A stretch of DNA of 64,000 nt from DATESN01 sp035270785 (GCA_035270785.1 DATESN010000072.1:17711-81710); one strand, 5' to 3'. Shown: positions 52,109 through 62,440, counted from the stretch's first letter. Translations and numbers: made by a program. Notes: generated by a model from the sequence alone, not told the origin.

Positions 52109-53119
52109 ATGGCAAGAATAGGAATTATTGGTGCTGGTAGCTGGGGAATTGCACTTGCAGTATTATTACACAACAATGGGAATGAAGTTACCGTTTGGTC
52201 CATTATTCAAGATGAAATAGATATGTTAAACAAGGAACGTGAACATAAGGCAAAGCTTCCAGGAGTAAAACTATCTGATAAGATGATATTTACAAGCAAC
52301 CTGGCAGAAACAATTGAGGGAAAAGATTTACTGGTTTTAGCTGTTCCTTCTGTATTTACAAGAAGTACAGCGCACATGCTAAAGGATCTTGTGAAAAAAG
52401 ATCAAATTATTGTAAATGTAGCAAAAGGCATTGAAGAAAATACGTTTATGACGTTATCTGAAATTGTTGAAGAAGAAGTACCTCAAGCATCCGTTGCCGT
52501 ATTATCAGGTCCTTCCCATGCGGAAGAAGTGGGCAGGGGAATTCCAACAACAATTGTTGTTGGTGCAAAGGAAAAAAAGACAGCAGAATATATTCAAAAC
52601 TTATTCATGAGTGAAGTCTTTCGCGTTTATATTAGTCCTGATGTTCTTGGCATTGAATTGGGAGCTGCCCTTAAAAACGTAGTAGCACTTGCAGCTGGAA
52701 TCGCAGATGGTTTAGGTTATGGTGATAACACAAAAGCCGCCCTTATTACAAGAGGAATTGCAGAAATTGCAAGACTTGGTACAGCAATGGGTGGTAAATT
52801 CGAGACATTTTCCGGGTTATCAGGAATAGGGGATTTAATTGTAACTTGTGCTAGTATGCATTCGAGAAATAGAAAAGCTGGGATGTTAATTGGAAAAGGT
52901 TATTCCATGGATGAAGCCATGAAAGAAGTAAACATGATAGTAGAAGGAGTTTATTCTACGAAGGCCGCAGTCGGTCTTGCTAAAAAATACGACGTACAAA
53001 TACCAATTATCCAACAAGTGAATGAAGTTTTATTTTATGGAAAATCAGCAGATGTAGCGGTAAAAGAACTTATGATTCGAGATAAAAAATTAGAAAATTC
53101 AGAATTGCCATGGGTATGA
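52109..53119 (+). CDS. gpsA: NAD(P)H-dependent glycerol-3-phosphate dehydrogenase
   Basis: Supplies sn-glycerol 3-phosphate for PlsY. 336 residues: Rossmann fold GAGSWGIALA, VLSGPSHAEEV, catalytic lysine in AALKNVVALAAGIADG, and the NTKAALITRG substrate loop. AGGAGG-like GGAGG at 52097-52101. The stop overlaps the next gene. Confidence 0.96.
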   Translation: MARIGIIGAGSWGIALAVLLHNNGNEVTVWSIIQDEIDMLNKEREHKAKLPGVKLSDKMIFTSNLAETIEGKDLLVLAVPSVFTRSTAHMLKDLVKKDQIIVNVAKGIEENTFMTLSEIVEEEVPQASVAVLSGPSHAEEVGRGIPTTIVVGAKEKKTAEYIQNLFMSEVFRVYISPDVLGIELGAALKNVVALAAGIADGLGYGDNTKAALITRGIAEIARLGTAMGGKFETFSGLSGIGDLIVTCASMHSRNRKAGMLIGKGYSMDEAMKEVNMIVEGVYSTKAAVGLAKKYDVQIPIIQQVNEVLFYGKSADVAVKELMIRDKKLENSELPWV

Positions 53120-53940
53120 AAATGATTCCATTCACCGATAATTTTAAAAGTACAACAGAATATGTTGCAAGTTCCCAACTTTTGGATTGCGTTAATGTGG
53201 CAATTGCATTACAAAAACCGCTTTTGATAAAAGGAGAACCTGGAACGGGAAAAACAATGTTAGCAAAAGCAATTGCAGACTCCCTTCATAAAAAGTTGCT
53301 TATTTGGAATATTAAATCTACTACAAAAGCACAAGAAGGCTTATACGTATATGATACCATTCAAAGATTATACGATGGCCAATTTGGAGAAGAAGGAGTA
53401 GATGATATTGCAAGATATATTAAATTGGGTAAACTGGGTACTTCCTTTCAGGAAGAGGAACAAGTTGTTTTACTAATTGATGAAATTGACAAAGCTGATT
53501 TAGAATTCCCCAATGATTTATTATGGGAATTGGATCAAATGGAATTCTATATTAGTGAGACGAAAAAAACGATTAAGGCAAAACAACGCCCTATCGTTAT
53601 TATAACTTCTAATGCAGAAAAAGAATTGCCAGATGCCTTTCTTCGTAGATGTATTTTTCATTACATCGATTTTCCAGATGAAATATTAATGGAGGAAATT
53701 GTTAAAACCCATTATCCTGATGTTGAAGAAAATCTTCTTAAAAACGCAATGGAAGTATTTTATAAGATTAGATCCATACGTGATGTCCGAAAAAAACCAA
53801 GCACTTCGGAGTTGATCGATTGGATTAATGCGTTACAGCTTGGCGGGATTAATGCCCAAGATATAAAGTCACAGTTACCGTTTTTAGGTGTCATTATAAA
53901 AAAAGATGAAGATATAGAATCAGTAGTTCAAAAAATATAA
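53116..53940 (+). CDS. MoxR-type AAA+ ATPase
   Basis: 274 residues. Walker A is GEPGTGKTM, Walker B is VVLLIDEIDKAD, sensor 1 is ITSNAEKE and an arginine finger lies in FLRRCIFHY. It belongs to the CbbQ/MoxR group of chaperone-like ATPases that act with a VWA-domain partner on metalloprotein or complex maturation. ATG 53116 overlaps the gpsA stop (ATGA); ATG 53110 and 53122 are alternatives. The partner gene follows after 35 bases. Confidence 0.88.
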   Translation: MKMIPFTDNFKSTTEYVASSQLLDCVNVAIALQKPLLIKGEPGTGKTMLAKAIADSLHKKLLIWNIKSTTKAQEGLYVYDTIQRLYDGQFGEEGVDDIARYIKLGKLGTSFQEEEQVVLLIDEIDKADLEFPNDLLWELDQMEFYISETKKTIKAKQRPIVIITSNAEKELPDAFLRRCIFHYIDFPDEILMEEIVKTHYPDVEENLLKNAMEVFYKIRSIRDVRKKPSTSELIDWINALQLGGINAQDIKSQLPFLGVIIKKDEDIESVVQKI

Positions 53941-53975
53941 TATAAGATGTAAAATCAATCACGGTAGGAGTCTGT

Positions 53976-55178
53976 ATGTTTAGTAAATTTCATAGTATGT
54001 TAAAAGAAAAAGGCTTAAATATATCCTTAAGTGAATGGATCACATTGCAAGAAGCATTGGATAAAGGATTATGTAATAGTAGTCTGACACAGTTTTATTA
54101 TGTTGCAAGAATGATTCTTGTAAAAAGTGAAACAGAGTTTGATAAATTCGACATGGCTTTTGAAGAGTTTTTTAAAGGAGTCCAATCGGAACATAGTTTA
54201 ACTAAGAATATGGAAGAATGGTTAGATAAACAAGATATCAATGATTTACTTAAGGAATCTGATAAACAATGGCTTAGCAATATGGAAGAAATGCAGATTG
54301 ACAAAGATGATGTGAAACAAAAATTTCAAGAACGTTTGAAGGATCAAGATAGTGAACATAACGGTGGTAGTTATTGGATTGGGACTATGGGAAAATCCTC
54401 CTTTGGTAATACAGGTGGTAATGTAGGGGGTATTCGTGTAGGCGGATCTACAGGATATCAATCTGCATTTCAAGTAGTAGGGGCAAAGAAATATAAGGAT
54501 TTTCGTGATGATAGAATGTTAGATAATAGACAATTTCAATTAGCACTAAGAAAACTAAGGCAGTTTTCAACAAAACTTGATATTCCGAAAACAGAATTGG
54601 ATATAGATGGAACGATTGATAAAACATGTAATAATGGTGGATGTCTTCAGATCGTAATGGAGAAACCTAGAAAGAATGCAGTAAAGTTATTATTAATTAT
54701 GGATTCTGGGGGAACCATGATTCCCTACACACAATTATTAAATGAGCTTTTTCAATCAGTGAACAAATCAAATCATTACAAAGATGTAAAAACATATTAT
54801 TTTCATAATTGTATTTATTCTAAATTATATAAAACACCCGAATGTGAAAATGGTGATTGGGTAGATACGGAGTGGATGTTTCGAAATCTAGATAGAAATT
54901 ATAAAGTGATTATTGTTGGAGATGCAGCCATGGCACCAGAAGAGTTTTATTCTACAAGTGGTAATTATCGTGGACCAAATGGAGGTATGGCTGGAGTTGA
55001 TTGGCTATTACTCATGAAAAAGAATTACAATAATATTATTTGGTTAAACCCTAAAATGGCCATTGGAAATGCACCATGGAGAGAAGTTGAGACAGCAATC
55101 AAAGAAATTTTTCCCATGTATCAACTAACGGTTGCTGGGTTAAAGCAAGGATTAAGTCATCTCATGGTTTCCAAATAA
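53976..55178 (+). CDS. VWA-domain (CoxE-like) protein
   Basis: 400 residues. The N-terminal 90 residues are helical, followed by a glycine-rich central stretch (NTGGNVGGIRVGGS). The C-terminal von Willebrand A-like domain begins at LLLIMDSGG. The MIDAS motif is DSGGT rather than DxSxS. It is encoded beside a MoxR ATPase, the usual pairing. The target is unknown. Convergent with the ABC-2 operon, 12 bases apart; no terminator hairpin is evident between them. Confidence 0.85.
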   Translation: MFSKFHSMLKEKGLNISLSEWITLQEALDKGLCNSSLTQFYYVARMILVKSETEFDKFDMAFEEFFKGVQSEHSLTKNMEEWLDKQDINDLLKESDKQWLSNMEEMQIDKDDVKQKFQERLKDQDSEHNGGSYWIGTMGKSSFGNTGGNVGGIRVGGSTGYQSAFQVVGAKKYKDFRDDRMLDNRQFQLALRKLRQFSTKLDIPKTELDIDGTIDKTCNNGGCLQIVMEKPRKNAVKLLLIMDSGGTMIPYTQLLNELFQSVNKSNHYKDVKTYYFHNCIYSKLYKTPECENGDWVDTEWMFRNLDRNYKVIIVGDAAMAPEEFYSTSGNYRGPNGGMAGVDWLLLMKKNYNNIIWLNPKMAIGNAPWREVETAIKEIFPMYQLTVAGLKQGLSHLMVSK

Positions 55179-55190
55179 TGTATTAAAAGA

Positions 55191-56339
55191 TTAGTTATGC
55201 TTATTATAAAAGATATGTCCCCAAATAATACTTGTGAAATAAAGTGATAAACAAAAAGCGGTGTAGGAGACTATACCGCTTTTAAAATGCGACAAAGTAT
55301 TTAAATAATAGTATGGTAAGAACAAATACTGTAATGGTTTTAGGAAAGGAATATAAGTTGAGAAATCAAGGAAAACAGGCGTAAAAACCAAACTACCAAT
55401 TAGAATAATGGGTATCATTGATGCAAAAAAAAGTTTATTTTTAACCAAAAAGGTTAATATGGAAGTGAATCCAATCACAGCGATAGCATAAAGAAAAAGC
55501 GGGAGAAGATTATGGATTACTGAATAATCCTTTTCAAGAAAAATAATACAAAAACAGCCTATTATAGTTGCAAGAAGGACGGGTGCTGTAATAGAAAGGT
55601 TATGAAATATATTTCTGCGAAAGAAGAACACATGGTCAAAAAAATGAGCTTCTTTATCGTTAAAATAATTAATAGCTCCACAAAATCCTGATAATAAAAT
55701 TAAAACAGCAATCATACCTTTACCTGGAGCTAAAAGAATAGGTGGTAGTATTGTACTATAAGTTGAAACGTCATTTTTATATTCAAAAGAAAAAGTGGAA
55801 CCGTCAAGCATGTGAATGCGGTATGCTTTTTCTATTTCTGATTGTAGTAATGTAGAATCAAAATCGATTAATAAAGGGTCGTTTTTTGTATAGTCCTTTA
55901 ATATTTGAAGTGAATATTCTTCAAATAATTCGGAATAGAAAACCTCATTTGTAACTTTACTCATAGTTGAAGCAGGTGAAACGATAAGATCAATTTGATT
56001 TTTTCTCTTTCCTTGATTTAGTTTTTTCAGTAAATCTGAATGAAGAATATATCCACATTCAGCATTTTTTTTTGCAACATCGTTCATAAGGATTTCTTTT
56101 GATTCACAAATATAAAAATGGATAACTCCTTCACGAGAAATAAGTTTATCCATAAGAAGAGTTGTAAATGCGCTTGTTTCTTCACAATATAGTGCAACAC
56201 TTACTTGAGATGTTTTTTCTTGATTGGTAAGTGTAAATAGAAACGTAAAAATTGGAAATATGAATAAAATAAATAAAAAGGAGGGCCTCTTTAATTGTCT
56301 TTTACAAAACAAAGTAAGAATAAGCAGGTTTTTTTTCAT
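55191..56339 (-). CDS. ABC-2 type permease
   Basis: 382 residues. TM1 at about 17-36, an extracytoplasmic segment to about residue 200, then five hydrophobic segments at the C-terminus, the pattern of ABC-2 exporter permeases (YhgE/NatB-like). Its start overlaps the stop of the upstream permease (ATGA), so the two are probably a heterodimer. It is the last gene of a four-gene minus-strand operon. Confidence 0.82.
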   Translation of the reverse strand: MKKNLLILTLFCKRQLKRPSFLFILFIFPIFTFLFTLTNQEKTSQVSVALYCEETSAFTTLLMDKLISREGVIHFYICESKEILMNDVAKKNAECGYILHSDLLKKLNQGKRKNQIDLIVSPASTMSKVTNEVFYSELFEEYSLQILKDYTKNDPLLIDFDSTLLQSEIEKAYRIHMLDGSTFSFEYKNDVSTYSTILPPILLAPGKGMIAVLILLSGFCGAINYFNDKEAHFFDHVFFFRRNIFHNLSITAPVLLATIIGCFCIIFLEKDYSVIHNLLPLFLYAIAVIGFTSILTFLVKNKLFFASMIPIILIGSLVFTPVFLDFSTYIPFLKPLQYLFLPYYYLNTLSHFKSGIVSYTAFCLSLYFTSIIWGHIFYNKHN

Positions 56340-57553
56340 GAACGTGAAACCCTCCTCCTGTGATGGATTGCAATAGTTAGTAATAGAAAGACGATGGTAT
56401 AAAGAACAAGAGGTACTAAGTTGCTTGCTTCATATTTAGAAATAAGTACATGAATAATCTCATTTCGTAAATAAGTAGTTGGCAAATAATCGGAAAAATG
56501 TCTAAGATTATTTGGAAAAAACGCACTTGGAATAAAGCCACCAGACAAGAAAATCAAAAGGATTGACATAATAAATAATAATAGAATCCCACTTGTGGGG
56601 GTAGGAGCAAATTCAAATAATAATAATATAAAAGTTGATATACATAAAATAATTATAAAAACGGAAAGGATCGTCATCATAGAAAAGATAATATTAAAAT
56701 TCCAAACTATTTTCATGTAAATAGTAACTATGGAAAGTAGAAATCCAATACTAAGAAAATAAGTTGTAAAAGTAACAAAAAGTTTTATCAATATATAGCT
56801 TGTAGAATGAATTCCCAAACAAGTCAGTTTTTGTTGAAATGGAGGGGAGTCTTTTTTTAAAAAATAACTATATGTGGTTCCCCACAAAAGTAGAAATAAT
56901 AAAATTCCTGAAGCAACATAATAAGAAACAACAGATACGGCACCTGTTGTTGAAGTGGAACTGGTACGAAACAGTTCATCACGCATCAACGCATATTGCA
57001 GATTAGTAATATTAAGTGCTAATTGTGTATCATTTAAATAGCTAGATAATCCATATTCTATATATAGGTCGGTAATTGTATAAATACTAGCTTGAGCGCT
57101 ACTTAGTATTTTAGCACCAGAACGGGATAGTTCCTGAAGTAATATATTAGAAATAGAAGATGATTTGGAAAAAATGACTTGAACATGGTGATTCGTACCA
57201 TCCATGATGCTTCCTAATACATCATCTGGGATCATCATAATTGCTGAAATATCATTATTTTCTAGTAATACATATGCATTTTCTTTTGTTTCCATTTGAA
57301 AGTCAAACATATTCTCAGTACTTTTCATATGACTCATAAAATCCACAACCCAATTTATATTGGTAGAGTTATTATCAACAACTAAACCAATAGAAACCTT
57401 GGCAAGGGGGCCTTTTCCATATAAAAACTTACCACTACAAAAAGCAATTGTACCTATCATAACAGATAGGACAATTGCTCCAAGAATGAGCTGCGGAAGA
57501 GATTTTATGGCTCTCTTCATTTCAATTCTAATAAGTTGAAGAATGGTAGTCAT
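56336..57553 (-). CDS. ABC-2 type permease
   Basis: 405 residues. TM1 at about 20-42, a large extracytoplasmic region, then five hydrophobic segments with the C-terminal FLSGGFIPSAFFPNNLRHFSDYLPTTYLRN motif typical of ABC-2 permeases. It forms a pair with the overlapping downstream permease. The cargo is not predictable. Confidence 0.85.
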   Translation of the reverse strand: MTTILQLIRIEMKRAIKSLPQLILGAIVLSVMIGTIAFCSGKFLYGKGPLAKVSIGLVVDNNSTNINWVVDFMSHMKSTENMFDFQMETKENAYVLLENNDISAIMMIPDDVLGSIMDGTNHHVQVIFSKSSSISNILLQELSRSGAKILSSAQASIYTITDLYIEYGLSSYLNDTQLALNITNLQYALMRDELFRTSSTSTTGAVSVVSYYVASGILLFLLLWGTTYSYFLKKDSPPFQQKLTCLGIHSTSYILIKLFVTFTTYFLSIGFLLSIVTIYMKIVWNFNIIFSMMTILSVFIIILCISTFILLLFEFAPTPTSGILLLFIMSILLIFLSGGFIPSAFFPNNLRHFSDYLPTTYLRNEIIHVLISKYEASNLVPLVLYTIVFLLLTIAIHHRRRVSRS

Positions 57554-57589
57554 AGGATCCTGTTCCTTATCTATTCATCATGTAAGTGA

Positions 57590-59167
57590 TTAATATCCGC
57601 CATACAACATATTCGTGATAAGATTAACCAATGGACTTGTATTTAGATTTTTTGTTATTTCATTCACAACAGTAGTAAAGTCATTTTCGTTCATTTCGAA
57701 TAAATTATACTTTGTTCCAGTTGGCGATGCAATGGAAGTGTTTAGTGGTGAAATTGTGAAGTCACCAGAAAGGCTAGCAGTATAATCGCCACTATTTATA
57801 TCTAGTGAGACATCATCTAAGTTAAAAGTAAAGCCTTTTCCAGGGGTTACATCTTCAAAACCACCGGTGACGTCTAAACGAAGTAGTTCTGTTGCTCCTT
57901 GGTTAGCAAGACAAGATAAGTTTAAAATGCCAGTTTTGCTATTAAAAGAATCATGGTATGTGAATTGAACTAATGAAGTTCCTCCTTGAGAAATTGCTAA
58001 GATCAAGTTATTTTCATTCACATCTTTTTGAAGATTGGAATTACTATCGATATTCATTGTATATGTTTGACCCGCAATTAAAACTTGAATGGTGCCAGTA
58101 AAGGTGTCAGAAAGAAATTCAGTTCCAAGCCATTGAAACTTTGAATCAATAGTTACCAAACCGTCATACATTTCCGTATTTTGAGTGAGCATAACCATAC
58201 GCCCTTTTTTGTCGAGGTATACAGTAAATATAAAATCTTTATTTAAATATGGCTTCAGACTTTCATAGTTAAGAATGGTACTCAGGTCCTGGGTAGGAAG
58301 AGCTTCCTTAGCCATTGTTTCATTTAGATATTCACAAAGAATTTCTCCCATAGTTTGCATACTATCGGTAGGTATCGTTACAAGATACCCTTGGCAGGAC
58401 TGTTCCTTTTTACCAACTTGAAGACTTGCTGAATCTACTTTTTCCACTGTGATATCATCATATGCTTTTTTCATATCCTTTTTATAGCTTGCATGAAAGG
58501 AATCAACGATATTAGATTCTTTTTTAGAAGAACCTAATGTAGAAAACAAATCAAAGAAATTGAAAACTAGAGATTCATCCAAGGTTTCACCGGAAGCTTC
58601 ACTAATATAAGAATTATTAAAATCTTTTCCCAGGTTAGAAGTTTTTATTTCAAAATAGCCATCTAATAATTCTGGAATTTGTAAAGCAATAAAATCATCA
58701 TAAGCGAAAATATCACAATTCAAATAAGGGATTCCTGCATATGTAATAGAAGAGTTACCACTGTATTTCTTTTCGGATACATTCATCATACTAGAACTTT
58801 GAATGCCAACACCTTCTACCATAGCGATTGTGTTATCCATATAGTTGCCGCCAATTCTATCCAAGGAAAGGGAAAAATCTTCTTGAAAAGAACCGGACTC
58901 AATCATTTTAGTGAGTTTTTTTAGACCAAGATAAGAATCCAGTGGTGAATGTACCTCTTCATTAAGCGTTGCTTTCATACCATCAAATACTTTATCTTTT
59001 GTAGAACGAAACCATTTATTCATAATAAAAAAGGTAAGTGCAACAATAATGCCAATTGCTAAAATAGAAATAAGAACAATCATAAGTGGTTTTTGGCTTT
59101 TCTTTTTAGGTTCTTCAGGAATAGAGTCACCCAATGGCGCAATGTAATCTTCGTTAATTTGATTCAT
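57590..59167 (-). CDS. Membrane-anchored extracytoplasmic protein of unknown function
   Basis: 525 residues. A cytoplasmic N-terminus of about 28 residues is followed by one TM segment at about 28-50. The rest is a soluble, beta-rich, Ser/Asn-rich domain with repeats of the type FTGTIQVLIAGQTYTMNID and YTASLSGDFTISPLNTS. I do not recognise a family. It lies between the ATPase and permease genes of an ABC exporter (12 and 36 base gaps), so it probably works with the exporter as an accessory or receptor. Confidence 0.75.
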   Translation of the reverse strand: MNQINEDYIAPLGDSIPEEPKKKSQKPLMIVLISILAIGIIVALTFFIMNKWFRSTKDKVFDGMKATLNEEVHSPLDSYLGLKKLTKMIESGSFQEDFSLSLDRIGGNYMDNTIAMVEGVGIQSSSMMNVSEKKYSGNSSITYAGIPYLNCDIFAYDDFIALQIPELLDGYFEIKTSNLGKDFNNSYISEASGETLDESLVFNFFDLFSTLGSSKKESNIVDSFHASYKKDMKKAYDDITVEKVDSASLQVGKKEQSCQGYLVTIPTDSMQTMGEILCEYLNETMAKEALPTQDLSTILNYESLKPYLNKDFIFTVYLDKKGRMVMLTQNTEMYDGLVTIDSKFQWLGTEFLSDTFTGTIQVLIAGQTYTMNIDSNSNLQKDVNENNLILAISQGGTSLVQFTYHDSFNSKTGILNLSCLANQGATELLRLDVTGGFEDVTPGKGFTFNLDDVSLDINSGDYTASLSGDFTISPLNTSIASPTGTKYNLFEMNENDFTTVVNEITKNLNTSPLVNLITNMLYGGY

Positions 59168-59179
59168 AATATTCTCCTT

Positions 59180-59851
59180 TTAAAAAAAATTCAGAAGTTG
59201 CTTCCCCCTTAGAGAAGAACTAATTTGTGTGAGCTTTCCGTCTTTTAATACAAACAATTTATTGCATAAATCCAATTCGCTTTCTTCGTGTGTAGTAACA
59301 ATAACGGTTCCGCCATTTTTAAGATACATGCTCAAATAATTGTGAATATCATTTTTACATAGTAGGTCAAGTGCCGCACTAGGTTCATCCATAACGAGTA
59401 TAGGTGGGTGATTAGAAAGGGCGCATCCAATACTAACTCTTTTTTTCATTCCCCCAGATAATTTGCGGATAGGTGTATTTAAATAAGATTCTATATCTAA
59501 TAAATGCAAAAACCCATGATTCAATTCTTCGTTAAATTCCATTTTAGTTCCTTGAAACCAAAGCTTTAAATTATCTTTAACAGATAATTCAGGTATTAAT
59601 GGATTTTCTTGAGGAACATAACCAATGTATTTAGAGAAAAGGCGATGATCATTTAGGGCATCTTGATGATAGTATCGGATAGAACCATAATCAGGTTTTA
59701 ATGCTCCAGATAAAATTGCCAACAAGGTAGATTTTCCACAGCCATTGGAACCAGCAATTGCTACGAAATCCCCTGGGACAATTTCCATTGATAATTGATT
59801 TAATACCATTTTTTTACGGTATGAAAATTCTATATTCTCCAATTCAATCAT
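59180..59851 (-). CDS. ABC transporter ATP-binding protein
   Basis: 223 residues. Walker A is GSNGCGKST, the signature is LSGGMKKRVS, Walker B is ILVMDEPSAALD and the H-loop is VTTHEESE. It is the first gene of the operon with the anchored protein and two ABC-2 permeases. AAGGA with a 6-base spacer favours ATG 59851 over ATG 59857. Confidence 0.9.
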   Translation of the reverse strand: MIELENIEFSYRKKMVLNQLSMEIVPGDFVAIAGSNGCGKSTLLAILSGALKPDYGSIRYYHQDALNDHRLFSKYIGYVPQENPLIPELSVKDNLKLWFQGTKMEFNEELNHGFLHLLDIESYLNTPIRKLSGGMKKRVSIGCALSNHPPILVMDEPSAALDLLCKNDIHNYLSMYLKNGGTVIVTTHEESELDLCNKLFVLKDGKLTQISSSLRGKQLLNFF

Positions 59852-60041
59852 AAGCATTCCTTTCTATCAATATTCACACAAAATATAATATCAAAATAAA
59901 CAAATAATAGCAAATATATTAGTATGAAAAGAAATGTACAAAAGGAATGTAATTATATCCTAATTATGAGTGTAGAAAAGGTGAAATAAATAAGGTATGA
60001 TAGTTAAAAATGAATATATAATGAGTAGATAGGAGATTATG

Positions 60042-62384
60042 ATGAAAGAAATAGCTGAAATTAAATATGAATATCATAACGTACCAATCCCTGGAGGAGG
60101 GTATGTAACTGGTTTTATTTTTAACAAATGTCATCCAAACATATTATATGCAAGAACTGATATTGGTGGTACCTACCGTTTTTCTTATGAAGAAAAAAAG
60201 TGGATTAGCTTAATTGATCATGTATCCATGTTTGATTTAAGTGAAAGTTATCCAATAGCAATTGCATTAGAGGATAAAGCACCAGAAAAAATATATATTG
60301 CCAGTGGAATTAATGAAGAAAAAACAGAAGGTAGATTGAGTATTTCTAATGATTATGGAAAGACATTTTCTTACAAAAAAATACCTTGCTTTATTCATGG
60401 GAATTGGAACGGAAGAGGAACTGGTTTACGATTAATCGTAGATCCAAATAATTCAAATACGTTATATTTTGCTAGCCAGAAAGACGGATTACTGCGAACA
60501 AAAGATCTTGGTAATACATGGGAAACGTTAACAGTAGGCGGCGAACAATATATGACATTTGTATGGATATCACCTAAAAATGGATGTATTGTTGTTGGAA
60601 CAGCGGGTGTAACTACGAGATTGAATGATTCTATGCGTGGAATTACATTATATAATTCATATGATGAAGGAAAAACATTTAGTATATTACCCCAACCATC
60701 TTCACATATTGTGAAGGGAAGTCGTATGTCAGGATATGTTGCCCAAAGATATGATTATGATGGAACTAATTTATATGTGACATTAGCAAATACAGGGAAA
60801 CATTCTTACGTAGTAGAAAATGGGTACAGTTGTGATTCCGGAGATGTCTTGGGTGGACGTGTAATCCGCTATTCTTTTTCCCATAATGGATTCATAAAAG
60901 ACTATGATGATATTACCCCAAATACGATGTTGGATTTTTTAAAACAAGAAGATTATGATTTCGGATTCAGTGGAATTTCTTCGTGTGCACAGGAGCCAGG
61001 ATTATTAGTCTGTTCTACTATTTGTAGGGAACAGGGAGATATTATTTATATTTCAAAGGATTATGGGAACCACTGGGAGGTAGCACTATTTGATTTAAGT
61101 ATTGGTAATCTTACCTTTAGAGCTCCTTATATGAAACCAAAATATAATGGGAATCATTCGATTCTTCATTGGCCTAGTGATATAAAGATAAATCCATTTA
61201 ATAAAGAGGAAGCATGGTTTAATTCGGGAACTGGAGTTTTTGTTTCCAATAATTTAACCTCAGAAAATAGAAGTTTTCATGATTATAGTGATGGGATTGA
61301 AGAAACGGTGCATTTGAATCTATATAGTCCTCCCTCTGGAGATGTGAAATTACTTGACATTTTAGGTGATTTAGGAGGATTTGCATTTAAAGATTTAGAT
61401 ACTCCATGCGAGAATACATTTGCAGATGAAAATGGAAATCGATATATTACTTGTATAAATGCAGACTATCCAGATAATGCCCCCGATTTTGTCGTTGTCA
61501 CTCCCAGAGGAAACTGGACGGGAAAAACAAAGGGAGGTTTAATTGTAAGCAGAGATCAATGCAAGACATTTGAACGTTTGGATATGCCTTTTGGTATTTC
61601 TAACTATATTGATGAAAAATGTAGGGAAATAGAACGTCCTAATGTTAATTCTGGCTGGGTTGCAGTAGGAGCTGACAGCAATACAATCGTGTGGTCTATT
61701 GCGGATAACATTGTGCTACCTATGCAAGGAGTTGTTGTAAGTTTGGATCAAGGAAAGCACTTTCAAAGATGTGATGTGTATAATTTGGAGGGAAGATATA
61801 TTGACCATAAGAATATGAAGGTTTTTTCAGACCGTGTAAATCCAAAGATATTTTATGGATTTGGTAGTGAGTCGGAAATCTACATCAGTAAAGACAACGG
61901 AAAGAGCTTTTATCAATATGATACACCAAACAGCTTTCCAAAGGTTAATTTTGGACTGATTGATTGCGCAAATAAAACGGAAATAAGAGGAAACGCAGGT
62001 GTAGAAGGGGAATTTTATCTTGCTATGAATACAGGTGGTCTATGGAAAATGACCTACCAAATGTTAGAAGATAACTTACTATTGGAACGGATCACAAATG
62101 AAAAGGAAACTGTGTTTCGAGTTGGTCTTGGGATTGGCAAGGATAAGTCAACTTATCTAGGGGAAACAAAAACGTTATTTATTTGTGGAGTAATAAACAA
62201 TCAGTATGGTTTTTATTGCTCTATGGATGAGGGAAAGAATTGGGAAAGAATGAATACAAAGGAGCAGATGTTTGGTGATATTAATAGCATGGAGGGGGAT
62301 AGCAGAACCTTTGGTAGATTTTTTATTGCAACAGGCTCCAGAGGGGTCCTATATGGAGAACCTATCCCCTACAAAAGAATGTGA
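60042..62384 (+). CDS. GH74-type glycoside hydrolase (xyloglucanase-like), intracellular
   Basis: 780 residues of double beta-propeller sequence with BNR/Asp-box repeats (SNDYGKTF, TKDLGNTW, SKDYGNHW, SLDQGKHF, SKDNGKSF, SMDEGKNW). GH74 hallmarks are the N-terminal GGGYVTGFIF, candidate catalytic Asp40 in ARTDIGGTYR, NGRGTGLRLIVDP and candidate Asp443 in GDLGGF. GH74 enzymes cut xyloglucan or its oligosaccharides. No signal peptide or dockerin is present, so it would act on imported oligosaccharides. AGGAGA at 60031-60036 suits ATG 60042 better than 60039. TAGAAA-17-TATGAT (59973-60001) is a weak promoter. Confidence 0.82.
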   Translation: MKEIAEIKYEYHNVPIPGGGYVTGFIFNKCHPNILYARTDIGGTYRFSYEEKKWISLIDHVSMFDLSESYPIAIALEDKAPEKIYIASGINEEKTEGRLSISNDYGKTFSYKKIPCFIHGNWNGRGTGLRLIVDPNNSNTLYFASQKDGLLRTKDLGNTWETLTVGGEQYMTFVWISPKNGCIVVGTAGVTTRLNDSMRGITLYNSYDEGKTFSILPQPSSHIVKGSRMSGYVAQRYDYDGTNLYVTLANTGKHSYVVENGYSCDSGDVLGGRVIRYSFSHNGFIKDYDDITPNTMLDFLKQEDYDFGFSGISSCAQEPGLLVCSTICREQGDIIYISKDYGNHWEVALFDLSIGNLTFRAPYMKPKYNGNHSILHWPSDIKINPFNKEEAWFNSGTGVFVSNNLTSENRSFHDYSDGIEETVHLNLYSPPSGDVKLLDILGDLGGFAFKDLDTPCENTFADENGNRYITCINADYPDNAPDFVVVTPRGNWTGKTKGGLIVSRDQCKTFERLDMPFGISNYIDEKCREIERPNVNSGWVAVGADSNTIVWSIADNIVLPMQGVVVSLDQGKHFQRCDVYNLEGRYIDHKNMKVFSDRVNPKIFYGFGSESEIYISKDNGKSFYQYDTPNSFPKVNFGLIDCANKTEIRGNAGVEGEFYLAMNTGGLWKMTYQMLEDNLLLERITNEKETVFRVGLGIGKDKSTYLGETKTLFICGVINNQYGFYCSMDEGKNWERMNTKEQMFGDINSMEGDSRTFGRFFIATGSRGVLYGEPIPYKRM

Positions 62385-62440
62385 AAGTAGTGAATGAGGA
62401 TATCAAAGGAATGCTTTTTTGTATAGTGAATTATGGATAT

